Assembly (NCBI GenBank): GCA_002352215.1
Contig: DEIB01000012.1
Span: 13,275-76,497, forward strand
Origin: Chthonomonas sp. UBA2785
Lineage (GTDB): Bacteria; Armatimonadota; Fimbriimonadia; Fimbriimonadales; Fimbriimonadaceae
Reading direction: 5' to 3'
Length of the DNA stretch: 63,223 bases
Position numbers and translations under genes: made by a program. How positions within the stretch are numbered: position 1 is the stretch's first letter; each line of letters begins with the position of its first letter. The notes beneath the pieces were generated by a model. That model saw nothing but the letters and a program-made list of their open reading frames with translations, searched no databases and was not told the origin of the DNA. Shown one piece after another: positions 7,759 through 18,495 of the stretch.

Positions 7759-9327
7759 CTACCACATAGCGCGCAAAGTTGGCCACTGGGTTTCCACGCC
7801 TTCACTCTCCAGGAATTGCTGAAAAGCTTTGGTTTCTTCAGCGGATTCGTAAATTTGGTGCGGGGTCTTGTCTTCCTTCAGGCAATAGCCTACAAGGAGG
7901 CCAGCAGCTTCGCCAATCACCCACTCCACCGGGTGCAGGCGGGTGCAACCGTTGGTGATGTGCGTCACGCCGATGCCCTTGCCCGCCGCAATGACGTTTG
8001 TGACCCGCTCTGGCAGCAAGGCCCCGAGGGGGATTTGGAAGGGCAATGCGCGGGCTTCCAGGCCCATTTCGCCGTTGGCAGCGGGGTGCAGGTCAATGGC
8101 ATAGCAGCCCACGGCCACGGCATCGGGATACTCCACGGCGCGGTCGCGGCCCGGGTTGCAGGCCTCCGAGACATCCTGCTCACGCATGGTGAACCTCGCC
8201 TTCAGCCGCCGCCCTTCGCGGTGATACGGGGCCTTGGCCAGGCCATCGGGAGTGCCGCTGATCTCGGGGGCGAGCCGGAGATCGGGGTAGCCCACGCCGC
8301 CATCGGGGCGCGGGGCTTCGGTGCGCAGCCAATGGAAGAGGCTGAGCGAGAGCTGCCGGGCATCGTGCATCCGGGCTTGGCGCTCCTCTTCGGTGACCTC
8401 GACAATGGCCCCGGCCTGGAAGTCGTTCTGCGGCCAGTTCACTAACGTGGCGGCGGAGCGCCCGTCCGTAAAGTGTTCGGGGTCCGCGCACTGGCGGTAA
8501 GTGAAGAGGTTTTGCGACCATTCCCCTTCAATGCCAAAGGGGCGTGTGGTTTTGTGCCGACGGTCGTAGTAGTTCCAACCAATCTGCGGATACGGCCACT
8601 CTGGAGGCGCAAAATGTCGCCATTTCTCGTAGTCGGCCGGGGGCTCGGCGACGGCGTGGGGGTCGCCCCCAAAACTCATGGCAAACACCCAGGTGAACGA
8701 CTGAATCCGGCCCGGATCGGCTTCCCCTTCGAGGGCATGAGGCTCGTCGGTTTCGGCTCGGCTTTCGGCACCAATCTTATATTCAATGCCGGCCAGGGGG
8801 TAGAGGTCGCCCACCTCTGTGGCCTCCAGAATATAGGTCGGCAGGATCACGGTTTCGTCGCCTGTTTGGTGGTCGCGCACCGTGACCCCCACCACCCGGT
8901 CGCCGTCCACTTGGGCGGTAATCGGATCAGTGTTCAGCAGCACTTGCAAGCGGCCGGTGGCGCGGGTCGCGCCCAGCGATTCCTCTAGCACGCGGTGCGC
9001 CACGCGGGGGTCCACGCAAATGCGGCTCACCCACCCGTTGCCGGGGTTGAGGTACAGCTTGCGACGGGCCGGCAAGGTGAGGTTCTCGTGCATGCGGTAG
9101 TGATCGCGCATGGCGCGGCGGAAGGCGCGGAACCGCTCACTGCTGCCAAATCGCTCGATCCAGGGGTGTTCGTCGCTCGGCACCATCTGGCTGGTGAACT
9201 GCCCGCCGATCCAGTCCGTGGGTTCGGTCATCACCACCCGGAGCCCGCTCACGGCCAGCGCTTGCGCCGCCGCGCAGCCCCCGGTCCCGCCGCCGAGAAT
9301 CAGTACATCACACCGGATCGTTGCCAT
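7759..9327 (-). CDS. FAD-dependent oxidoreductase
   Basis: A 522-aa flavoprotein. The N-terminal dinucleotide-binding motif is clear (VLILGGGTGGCAAAQAL), followed by 'EPTDWIGGQFTSQ'. An 'EATEVGDLYPLAG' stretch and a C-terminal 'VIAAGKGIGVTHI' close the FAD site. This is the PF12831-like FAD_oxidored family, whose members are often annotated as glucose-inhibited-division-like or xanthan-lyase-associated proteins. No signal peptide is evident and the substrate is unknown. It lies ten bases after the DUF6614 gene, so the pair is probably cotranscribed. Confidence 0.8.
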   Translation of the reverse strand: MATIRCDVLILGGGTGGCAAAQALAVSGLRVVMTEPTDWIGGQFTSQMVPSDEHPWIERFGSSERFRAFRRAMRDHYRMHENLTLPARRKLYLNPGNGWVSRICVDPRVAHRVLEESLGATRATGRLQVLLNTDPITAQVDGDRVVGVTVRDHQTGDETVILPTYILEATEVGDLYPLAGIEYKIGAESRAETDEPHALEGEADPGRIQSFTWVFAMSFGGDPHAVAEPPADYEKWRHFAPPEWPYPQIGWNYYDRRHKTTRPFGIEGEWSQNLFTYRQCADPEHFTDGRSAATLVNWPQNDFQAGAIVEVTEEERQARMHDARQLSLSLFHWLRTEAPRPDGGVGYPDLRLAPEISGTPDGLAKAPYHREGRRLKARFTMREQDVSEACNPGRDRAVEYPDAVAVGCYAIDLHPAANGEMGLEARALPFQIPLGALLPERVTNVIAAGKGIGVTHITNGCTRLHPVEWVIGEAAGLLVGYCLKEDKTPHQIYESAEETKAFQQFLESEGVETQWPTLRAMW

Positions 9328-9336
9328 AAACCGCCC

Positions 9337-9672
9337 TTACGAGACGCGCACCGCGTCGGGGAAGTCGCGATAAAGTCCGCTCCGGAAGTCTTGCACCCGC
9401 GAGTAGACCTCGACGTGCATTCGCTCCAGTTCTCCACTTCGCCGGGCGGCGTGCGTGAAAGCGGCCTCCAATTGCGTCAGGTTCTGGGTGCGAATCTGGA
9501 TCATAAACTCCCCGAGCTCCGCCGGGCCGAAGCCAAACTGCCGCCGCTGGATGCTCCACGATTCCACGGTGCCCTCCTTCTGCAAGGCCCCAAGGTAGGC
9601 GTTCACGGCCGCGACCAGTTCCAGGTCCTTGGCGCCGGGGGCGAGGTTCACCCAAATCGCGTAGGTGTTCAC
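9337..9672 (-). CDS. DUF6614-like small protein
   Basis: A 111-aa protein. The pattern 'IWVNLAPGAKDLELVAAVNA', 'FGFGPAELGEFMIQI', then 'LYRDFPDAVRVS' at the C-terminus matches what I recall of the DUF6614 family. Members look like small ferredoxin-fold (ACT/ABM-type) proteins. The start is GTG, with GAGG close upstream. It heads a minus-strand unit with the FAD oxidoreductase and is divergent from alaS. Function unknown. Confidence 0.65.
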   Translation of the reverse strand: MNTYAIWVNLAPGAKDLELVAAVNAYLGALQKEGTVESWSIQRRQFGFGPAELGEFMIQIRTQNLTQLEAAFTHAARRSGELERMHVEVYSRVQDFRSGLYRDFPDAVRVS

Positions 9673-9779
9673 AGCCTCAAAATTACCAGTTCTTGCCCCA
9701 GCCCCTGCGCCCCCAAGGCGAAGCCAAGCCCCTCCGACCCCGAACCCGCAGGCCGCACCGGTATCCTGTCAGCTTCGGT

Positions 9780-12464
<2,685 letters not shown>

Positions 12465-12479
12465 CGCACGGAACCCGGC

Positions 12480-13541
12480 ATGATCGAGCGACTGCAAGAA
12501 ATCCTGGACCGCTTCGAGGAGATTGAGGGCCAACTTCAATCCCCCGAGGTGGCGCAGCAACCCAAGGAGCTTGAAAGGCTGGGGAAGGCCCGCGCCGAAC
12601 TGGAAGACGTGGTGACGGTGGTGCGCACCTACATGCGGCACCGCCAGGAACTGGCCGAGGCCCAAGAGCTGCTGAGCGACCCCGAAATGCGGGAGATGGC
12701 GGAGGCCGAAATTGAGCCCCTGCGCGAGAAGATTGAGTCTGGCGAGCAGGAACTCAAGGTACTTCTGCTGCCGCGTGACCCCAACGACGAAAAGAACGTC
12801 ATCGTGGAAGTGCGGAGCGCGGCCGGGGGCGATGAAGCCGGTCTCTTTGCCAACGAACTGTTCCGGATGTACGTGCGGTACGCCGAGCGTCGCCGCTGGA
12901 AAACCGAAATCATCGAGCACGAAGAATCCGGCATCGGCGGGGTCAGCCGAGTGGTCTTCAGCATTGATGGGCGCGGGGCGTATAGCCAGCTCAAGCACGA
13001 GAGCGGGGTCCACCGGGTGCAGCGCGTGCCCGCCACCGAAAGCCAAGGCCGCATCCACACCAGCACGGCCACCGTGGCCGTATTGCCCGAAGCCGAAGAA
13101 CGCGACCTCGAAATCAACGAAAAGGACCTCGAAGTCAGCACGTTCCGGTCCTCCAGCGCCGGCGGCCAGCACATGCAAAAGAACGAAACGGCCATCCGGA
13201 TTGTCCACCGCCCCAGCGGCATCGTTGTGACGTGCCAAGACGAGCGCAGCCAACAGCAAAACAAGCTCAAGGCCATGGCGGTGCTGCGCAGCAAGCTCTA
13301 CGAAGCGGAGCAGGAGCGGCTGGCCAAGGAGCGCGGCGAACTGCGCAAAGGGCAGATTGGGAGCGGCGACCGCAGCGAGAAAATCCGCACCTACAACTTC
13401 CCGCAGGACCGCATCACCGACCACCGCATTGGGTTCACCACCCACAGCCTGCCGCTGTTTATGGATGGCGACATCCAGAAGATGATTGACGCGCTGGTGC
13501 AGGCCGAACAGGCCGAAAAACTCGCCCAAGCGGGAATGTAA
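12480..13541 (+). CDS. prfA: Peptide chain release factor 1
   Basis: RF1, 353 aa, terminates translation at UAA and UAG. It has the catalytic GGQ motif (SSAGGQHMQKNETA) and a 'VPATESQGRIHTS' stretch whose PAT tripeptide marks RF1 rather than RF2 codon recognition. Length is typical. The prmC methylase that often follows prfA is absent here. The ARC-like ATPase gene follows 33 bases downstream. Confidence 0.95.
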   Translation: MIERLQEILDRFEEIEGQLQSPEVAQQPKELERLGKARAELEDVVTVVRTYMRHRQELAEAQELLSDPEMREMAEAEIEPLREKIESGEQELKVLLLPRDPNDEKNVIVEVRSAAGGDEAGLFANELFRMYVRYAERRRWKTEIIEHEESGIGGVSRVVFSIDGRGAYSQLKHESGVHRVQRVPATESQGRIHTSTATVAVLPEAEERDLEINEKDLEVSTFRSSSAGGQHMQKNETAIRIVHRPSGIVVTCQDERSQQQNKLKAMAVLRSKLYEAEQERLAKERGELRKGQIGSGDRSEKIRTYNFPQDRITDHRIGFTTHSLPLFMDGDIQKMIDALVQAEQAEKLAQAGM

Positions 13542-13574
13542 ACCTTTCTCCTCCCCCGCAACGTAGAACGCGAT

Positions 13575-15233
13575 ATGACCACCACCCCCGACGCGGAAAG
13601 CCGACTCTACCGGCTGGCGCAGCGCATCCGGGACATGGTTCCGGAAGCCGACCCGCGCCTGCAGGCCTACCTAAGCGAGCTTGTCACCGAGATCGAGGCG
13701 CAAGACCGGGCGCTGGCCGACCAAAGCGAAGCCCTGCAAAAGTACGAAGAGGTGGTGCAAACCCTCACCCAGCCTGCCAACCGCATCGGCACCTATGTGC
13801 GGGCCATGGACGACGGCCTGGCGATGGTGGTGCAGGGCGACACCGAGTTTGTGGTGACGGTGAACCCGGAAGTGGCCCCGGAAAGCCTCATCCCCGGGGC
13901 GCGGGTGCGCCTGAACGAAGCCTACGCCATCGTGGCGGTGGTGCCGACCCTGCCCACGGGCGCGGCGGTGCGCGTGGCCGAAGTGCGCGAGGACACCCTG
14001 CGCGTGGGCGCCGACACCCAGGGCGAAGGCGGCAAATTTGTGCTGATTGGCCCGCAACTGGGCGAGTACCGCATCAACAAGGGCGACGAAGTACGCCTAG
14101 ATGCCAGCGGAAGGATTGCGGTGGAGCACCTGCCCCGAGCCGGGACGCGCGATTACTTCCTCGAAGAAGTGCCCCGCACCCCCTGGGAAGCCATTGGCGG
14201 GCAAGAAGTGGCGGTCGACCTGATTCGGGAGACGCTGGAGTTTCCGCTCCTCCACCCCGAGCTCTACGCGCAGTTTGACAAGAAACCCGTGAAGGGCATC
14301 TTGCTCTACGGGCCTCCGGGCTGCGGCAAGACCCTGATTGGCCGCGCGATTGCCTACAACCTTGCACGCGAATACAGCGAACGGCTGGGGCGACCGGTGC
14401 AAGAGGTGTTCCTCAACATCAGCGGGCCTAAGATTTTGAACATGTGGCTGGGCGAGACCGAGCGCATGGTGCGGGAGATTTTTGCCACGGCCCGCGAACG
14501 CGCCGCCGAGGGCCACCTGGTGGTGGTCTTCATTGACGAAGCCGAGAGCCTGCTCCGCACCCGCAGCAGTGGGCGTTATCTCAATATCGCGAATACCGTG
14601 GTGCCGCAGTTCTGCGCCGAAATGGACGGCCTGGTGAGCCTAGAGAACGTGGTCATCGTGCTGACCAGCAACCGGCCGGACTACATTGACCCCGCCATCT
14701 TGCGGCCCGAGCGGATCAATCGCAAGGTGAAGATCGAGCGGCCGACCCGGGAGGGCGCGCGGGACATCCTGGCGCTGTATCTGCACGACCGCTTGCCGCT
14801 GGATCCGGCCGAAATTGAGGCCCACGACGGCGAGGCTTGCGCCCGCGAAGCGCTGCTGGAATGGACGATCAGCCGCCTGTGGCGCACCGAAACCGCGACG
14901 GAGTTCCTGCGCGTGTACCGGCGCGATGGACGTACGGACACTCTGCACTGGAAGGACTTTGTGAGCGGGGCGCTGCTGAAATCGGTGGTGGACCGGGCCA
15001 AGGATGCGGCCATTCGCCGGGCCGTGGCCGATGGGGCGACGAAGGCTGGCATCACCAAGCAAGACCTGGACGATGCCCTGCGGGATGAGTACCGCGAAGG
15101 CGAAATCTTCCCCAAGAACGACGGGGTGGACGACTGGCTACGGCTACTGGACATTGACCCCGCCGACGTAGCGACCGTACACAGCATCCGCGAGCGGTTG
15201 CCGAGCGATTCGTACCGGCGTACCGTACTTTAG
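13575..15233 (+). CDS. ARC/Mpa-type proteasomal AAA ATPase
   Basis: A 552-aa AAA+ ATPase built like actinobacterial ARC/Mpa. It has an N-terminal coiled coil (about residues 5-65), two OB-like beta domains (about 70-190), then one AAA module with Walker A (GPPGCGKT, near 246), Walker B (VVFIDEAE) and a pore region (ISGPKILNMWLGETER). In actinobacteria such ATPases unfold Pup-tagged proteins for the 20S proteasome. The last residues are -RRTVL, lacking a C-terminal hydrophobic-Tyr-X gate-opening motif. No 20S subunit, tag or ligase gene is in the window. Substrate-unfolding ATPase is secure; a proteasome role is inference. Confidence 0.85.
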   Translation: MTTTPDAESRLYRLAQRIRDMVPEADPRLQAYLSELVTEIEAQDRALADQSEALQKYEEVVQTLTQPANRIGTYVRAMDDGLAMVVQGDTEFVVTVNPEVAPESLIPGARVRLNEAYAIVAVVPTLPTGAAVRVAEVREDTLRVGADTQGEGGKFVLIGPQLGEYRINKGDEVRLDASGRIAVEHLPRAGTRDYFLEEVPRTPWEAIGGQEVAVDLIRETLEFPLLHPELYAQFDKKPVKGILLYGPPGCGKTLIGRAIAYNLAREYSERLGRPVQEVFLNISGPKILNMWLGETERMVREIFATARERAAEGHLVVVFIDEAESLLRTRSSGRYLNIANTVVPQFCAEMDGLVSLENVVIVLTSNRPDYIDPAILRPERINRKVKIERPTREGARDILALYLHDRLPLDPAEIEAHDGEACAREALLEWTISRLWRTETATEFLRVYRRDGRTDTLHWKDFVSGALLKSVVDRAKDAAIRRAVADGATKAGITKQDLDDALRDEYREGEIFPKNDGVDDWLRLLDIDPADVATVHSIRERLPSDSYRRTVL

Positions 15234-15239
15234 GGTCAA

Positions 15240-15282
15240 ACCCCGTAGAAGTACGGGGTCAAATGCGAGCCTGTCTAGGCTC
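15240..15282 (+). terminator. Two adjacent hairpins after the ATPase gene
   Basis: ACCCCGTA (15240-15247) pairs perfectly with TACGGGGT (15252-15259) around GAAG. A second stem GAGCCT/AGGCTC (15267-15272 and 15277-15282) follows around GTCT. Neither has a T-tract, so termination is plausible but unproven. They could instead act as a 3' stability element or lie in the leader of the PEP-CTERM gene. Confidence 0.45.
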
Positions 15283-15330
15283 AGGCTGGTAGGCTAAACC
15301 TAATTGCGCCGATGTGCGCGAGGTGAAACT

Positions 15331-16062
15331 ATGAGAGGTTTATTTGCAGCGATGGCGCTGGCTGCCGTCGGGGTCTCACAGGCCGCCGTGCTCTTCAGCG
15401 ACGATTTTGAAAGCGGCTCCTTCAGCAGCGGCTATTACAATTCCTCCGGCTTTGGCAGCGCGGCGGTGGTGGCGGGCAATGGTACGACCAACTTTTCGAT
15501 CGACTCGTTCGCGGCCAAGGTCGGCACGGCCGTGGGCCAAGCCCGTCATGACTTCACCCCGTCCACGACGGGTCTGACGGTTGCCGAAGCGTGGGTCTAC
15601 GTGGATACGTACCCGCCGCAGGGTCGACGTTACATCTCGCTGATGTCCTACTCGGGTGCGAACAGCACCGGCACGCTAAACAACATCTGGTCGCTCGGAA
15701 CCAATAATGCGGTGGCCAGCAACAAGTGGTTTGCCCGTGTGGCCATTGGCCCCGGGGCCGTGAACTGGGTGCCGCTCACGGCGGGCCCGAACGTGGTGAC
15801 CGACCAGTGGGTGAAGTTAGCGATCCATGTGGACGCGGTCAATGCCACGTTCTTCATCAATGATGTCCAGGCGGGCCAGTTCAGCCGGGCCGCAGCTGGG
15901 GCGCCGAACGTGTTCCGAGTTGGCGACGGCGTTAGCAGCACGCACGACATGTGGTACGACAACGTGATGGTGACGGACGCGGTGCCGGAACCGGGCACGA
16001 TGCTGGTGCTGGGTGCGGGCCTCGCGGCTCTCGCTCGCCGCCGCCGCGCCAAGAAGTCCTAA
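15331..16062 (+). CDS. PEP-CTERM sorting-domain secreted protein
   Basis: A 243-aa exported protein. It starts with a signal peptide (about residues 1-19, ending SQAA). The body is beta-rich, low in charge and rich in Ser, Gly and Asn, resembling a jelly-roll domain. It ends in a canonical PEP-CTERM tail: VPEPGT, a hydrophobic helix, then RRRRAKK. Such tails are cut by exosortase and typify surface or extracellular-matrix proteins of diderms. The ATG at 15331 is chosen because GAGGTG lies upstream. No exosortase gene is in the window. Confidence 0.85.
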   Translation: MRGLFAAMALAAVGVSQAAVLFSDDFESGSFSSGYYNSSGFGSAAVVAGNGTTNFSIDSFAAKVGTAVGQARHDFTPSTTGLTVAEAWVYVDTYPPQGRRYISLMSYSGANSTGTLNNIWSLGTNNAVASNKWFARVAIGPGAVNWVPLTAGPNVVTDQWVKLAIHVDAVNATFFINDVQAGQFSRAAAGAPNVFRVGDGVSSTHDMWYDNVMVTDAVPEPGTMLVLGAGLAALARRRRAKKS

Positions 16063-16064
16063 AG

Positions 16065-16754
16065 CTAGGATTTCCGCTTCATTTGGGGGCTCGTCCAAGC
16101 CTGGACGAGCCCCCAAACTGTTGCTGCCACCGAGAGCAACGCCCAGAACCCCGCCCAAAAGATGGCCGGGATTCCCGTGCTCATCTGCATGTTCATCGCG
16201 TCGCTATGGCTGCCGGTTTGGCTCACGGCCCACAGGGTACGGAAGGCATCCCAACTCGCTAGCACCAAGAGCAACCCCACAAACTGCCCCGTCCAGCGCA
16301 CGGCTCCGGCGTCAGCTCGCTTGAGAATCACGGTCAGCCCCGCCAGCCAGGCCAGCGCCGTGAGCAACCCCACCAAGTCACCCCGCAGCCACAACAGGCT
16401 TCCCACGGCCAGGATTGCCACCAGTGCCCCGATGGCCTTGCGGGCAGACTCCGGCGTGCGGCTGGCCATCAGCAGGCCGGTCCCCACTAGCATCGAGCCC
16501 ATGTAGCCCGCGCTGGCGATGATGGGCATGAACCCCCCGGCGCTATACATCACCCCGCTGCCGTCGGCGTAGACCTCGATTCTTGCCGCTACCCCACCGG
16601 TCAGCACCGTGGCTACGGCGTGCATCAGTTCGTGGATGTGGGTGTTGAGATAGATGAACGGCAGACTAAGCGGCCGCAGCATCGGCACCCACTGCAGCGC
16701 CAGGGCCAAAGCGGAAGCCCCGAGCAGGGAGGATTGGTCGGCGCGGAGCTTCAT
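16065..16754 (-). CDS. M50B-like membrane metallopeptidase
   Basis: A 229-aa polytopic membrane protein. A zinc-binding HExxH motif (HELMH, about residues 41-45) follows the first hydrophobic segment. About six hydrophobic segments and a glycine-rich stretch (GGFMPIIASAGYMGSM) fit peptidase family M50B. I use the ATG at 16754; the longer frame upstream runs into flgF and looks non-coding. It is convergent with the PEP-CTERM gene (stops three bases apart). Its last codons contain a 16-bp palindrome, noted separately. Substrate unknown. Confidence 0.7.
   Translation of the reverse strand: MKLRADQSSLLGASALALALQWVPMLRPLSLPFIYLNTHIHELMHAVATVLTGGVAARIEVYADGSGVMYSAGGFMPIIASAGYMGSMLVGTGLLMASRTPESARKAIGALVAILAVGSLLWLRGDLVGLLTALAWLAGLTVILKRADAGAVRWTGQFVGLLLVLASWDAFRTLWAVSQTGSHSDAMNMQMSTGIPAIFWAGFWALLSVAATVWGLVQAWTSPQMKRKS
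16082..16117 (+). terminator. Long perfect hairpin, likely terminator of the PEP-CTERM gene
   Basis: TTTGGGGGCTCGTCCA (16082-16097) and its exact reverse complement (16102-16117) enclose the loop AGCC, a 16-bp stem. It starts 20 bases after the PEP-CTERM stop and lies within the last codons of the convergent M50B gene. The A/T-flanked stem could terminate transcription from either side. Confidence 0.65.
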
Positions 16755-16871
16755 GTGCACTTTTCTTACGGATCCAACGGGGGTTTCGAGGCAGAGTCCC
16801 GAAAACCTGAAGTCGATTGTCAAGTTTGCCCCCTCTAGGTCCCCCGTAGATCTACCGAAAGACGATGTGGG

Positions 16872-17594
16872 ATGCAAAGAGGTGTTTATTCTGCCGGTGC
16901 GGCGATGCTGAATGCGCAAGCACAGCTCGACGTCATCGCCCAGAACCTAGCGAACGCGTCAACCACCGGCTTTAAGCGGGATGGAATCGCCTTCAATGAG
17001 GCTTTGATGCGCACCATGGCCGACTTCGGTGGCAATGGGCGCAGCCTGGGCGAAATGGGCGCGGTGCAAGCCATGAACGTGAAATACACGGACATGGAGC
17101 AGGGCACCCTGCAGGTGACCGGCAACCCGCTGGATGTCGCCATTCAGGAAGAAGGCATGTTCGCGGTGCAAACCGACCAAGGCGTGCGCTACACCCGCGC
17201 TGGGTCCTTCACGCTGGATAACACCGGCCGCCTGGTGACTCAAACCGGACAACCCGTGCTGGACAACCGCCTCCGCCCCATTGGCCCGCTGACCGGCGAA
17301 GTGCTGATCACCGAAGCCGGTGAAGTGCAGTCCGAAGGCCAAGCCATTGCCCAACTCGGCGTGTTCCGAGGCAGCTTTAGCAAGGTGGGCGACAACAACT
17401 ACCAATCTGCCGATGCCGCGCCCGTGGCCACCCCTCGCCTCGCCAGTGGCGCGGTGGAAGGCAGCAACGTGCAGGCGGTGGAAGAGATGATCGCCATGAT
17501 CCGCACCCAGCGCGTGTTTGAAATGGCGCAACGATCCGTGACCGGCCAAGAAGACATGACCGGACGACTTCTACAGATTTTGAACTCCCGCTAA
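16872..17594 (+). CDS. flgF: Flagellar basal-body rod protein FlgF
   Basis: A 240-aa rod protein of the FlgE/F/G family. It has the N-terminal rod motif (AQLDVIAQNLANASTTGFKR) and a C-terminal 'EGSNVQAVEEMIAMIRTQR' stretch that forms the coiled-coil D0 domain. The middle (GMFAVQTDQGVRYTRAGSF) is the D1 domain. It is assigned FlgF rather than FlgG because the following gene is the better FlgG match. It opens the flagellar operon. No convincing flagellar sigma-factor promoter was found upstream. Confidence 0.88.
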   Translation: MQRGVYSAGAAMLNAQAQLDVIAQNLANASTTGFKRDGIAFNEALMRTMADFGGNGRSLGEMGAVQAMNVKYTDMEQGTLQVTGNPLDVAIQEEGMFAVQTDQGVRYTRAGSFTLDNTGRLVTQTGQPVLDNRLRPIGPLTGEVLITEAGEVQSEGQAIAQLGVFRGSFSKVGDNNYQSADAAPVATPRLASGAVEGSNVQAVEEMIAMIRTQRVFEMAQRSVTGQEDMTGRLLQILNSR

Positions 17595-17595
17595 C

Positions 17596-17627
17596 GTTCG
17601 GGCCCGGGGGATGAGCCCCGGACGAAC
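17596..17627 (+). other. Intergenic hairpin between flgF and flgG
   Basis: GTTCG (17596-17600) pairs with CGAAC (17623-17627), and CCGGGG pairs with CCCCGG inside it around GATGAG, separated by a small asymmetric internal loop. It begins just after the flgF stop and there is no T-tract. It may set relative mRNA stability of flgF and flgG or partly terminate. Confidence 0.45.
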
Positions 17628-17701
17628 CCTTGAGCCTTGACGAGGCGAGAGAAGCGGGGTCGGACCCAAAAACCAAACCACCAAGAGAGACAACGACCCT
17701 T

Positions 17702-18490
17702 ATGATGAGAGCCCTGAATACCGCCGGAACCGGGATGATTGCCCAGCAGACCAATTTGGACGTGCTGGCCAACAACCTGGCGAACGTGAACACCACCGGA
17801 TTCAAAGGCCAACGCGCCGAATTCCAAGACCTGATTTACCAAACCTATCGGGCGAGCGGCAGCACGCTCGGGGGCACGTTCCAAACGCCGCAGGCCACCC
17901 AGGTCGGTCTCGGGGTGCGGTTTGCCGCCAGCGCCACCAGTTTTGACCAAGGGGGCATGCTCAACACGGGCAACGCCACCGATATGGCCATTAACGGCGA
18001 GGGATTCTTTAAGGTGTCTCTGCCGGACGGCACGTTTGCCTACACCCGCGATGGGGCGTTCAATGCGGACTCTAATGGTCTACTGGTGAACAAGGACGGC
18101 TACCCGCTGGAACCCGCCGTTACCGTTCCGCCGGGCTCGACGGCGGTTACGATTGCCCTGGACGGCACGATCACGGCCACGGTGCCGGGCAACGAAGAGC
18201 CGCAAACCCTGGGCAACCTCACGCTCACCACTTTTACCAACCCGCCGGGCCTGACCCGCATCGGTCAGAACCTCTACCGCCCGGGCGGCGCCAGCGGTGA
18301 AGCCACCGATGTGACGCCGGGCACCCAAGGTGCGGGCATCATTGCGCAGCGCTTCCTTGAAGGCTCGAACGTGCAGATCGTGGAAGAAATGGTCCGCATG
18401 ATCACGGCCCAGCGTGCTTACGAAATCAACTCGAAGGCGATCACGACCGCCGACGAAATGCTCGGCATTCTCAACAACCTGAAGCGGTAA
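17702..18490 (+). CDS. flgG: Flagellar distal rod protein FlgG
   Basis: A 262-aa distal rod protein. 'MMRALNTAGTGM' then 'LDVLANNLANVNTTGFKGQ' is a textbook FlgG N-terminus. 'NGEGFFKVSLPDGTFAYTRD' forms the D1 domain and 'EGSNVQIVEEMVRMITAQR' the C-terminal coiled coil. The upstream extension in this frame has no family similarity, so the start is ATG 17702, preceded by a weak AAGAGAG. flgA follows after five bases. Confidence 0.94.
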   Translation: MMRALNTAGTGMIAQQTNLDVLANNLANVNTTGFKGQRAEFQDLIYQTYRASGSTLGGTFQTPQATQVGLGVRFAASATSFDQGGMLNTGNATDMAINGEGFFKVSLPDGTFAYTRDGAFNADSNGLLVNKDGYPLEPAVTVPPGSTAVTIALDGTITATVPGNEEPQTLGNLTLTTFTNPPGLTRIGQNLYRPGGASGEATDVTPGTQGAGIIAQRFLEGSNVQIVEEMVRMITAQRAYEINSKAITTADEMLGILNNLKR

Positions 18491-18495
18491 TTCTT

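Noticed and set aside
16820..16850. Possible sigma28-like promoter before flgF (TCAAGTTT with CCCGTAGA)
   Set aside because: Only about half of the -10 positions match and the spacing is off by two; not strong enough to report as a promoter.
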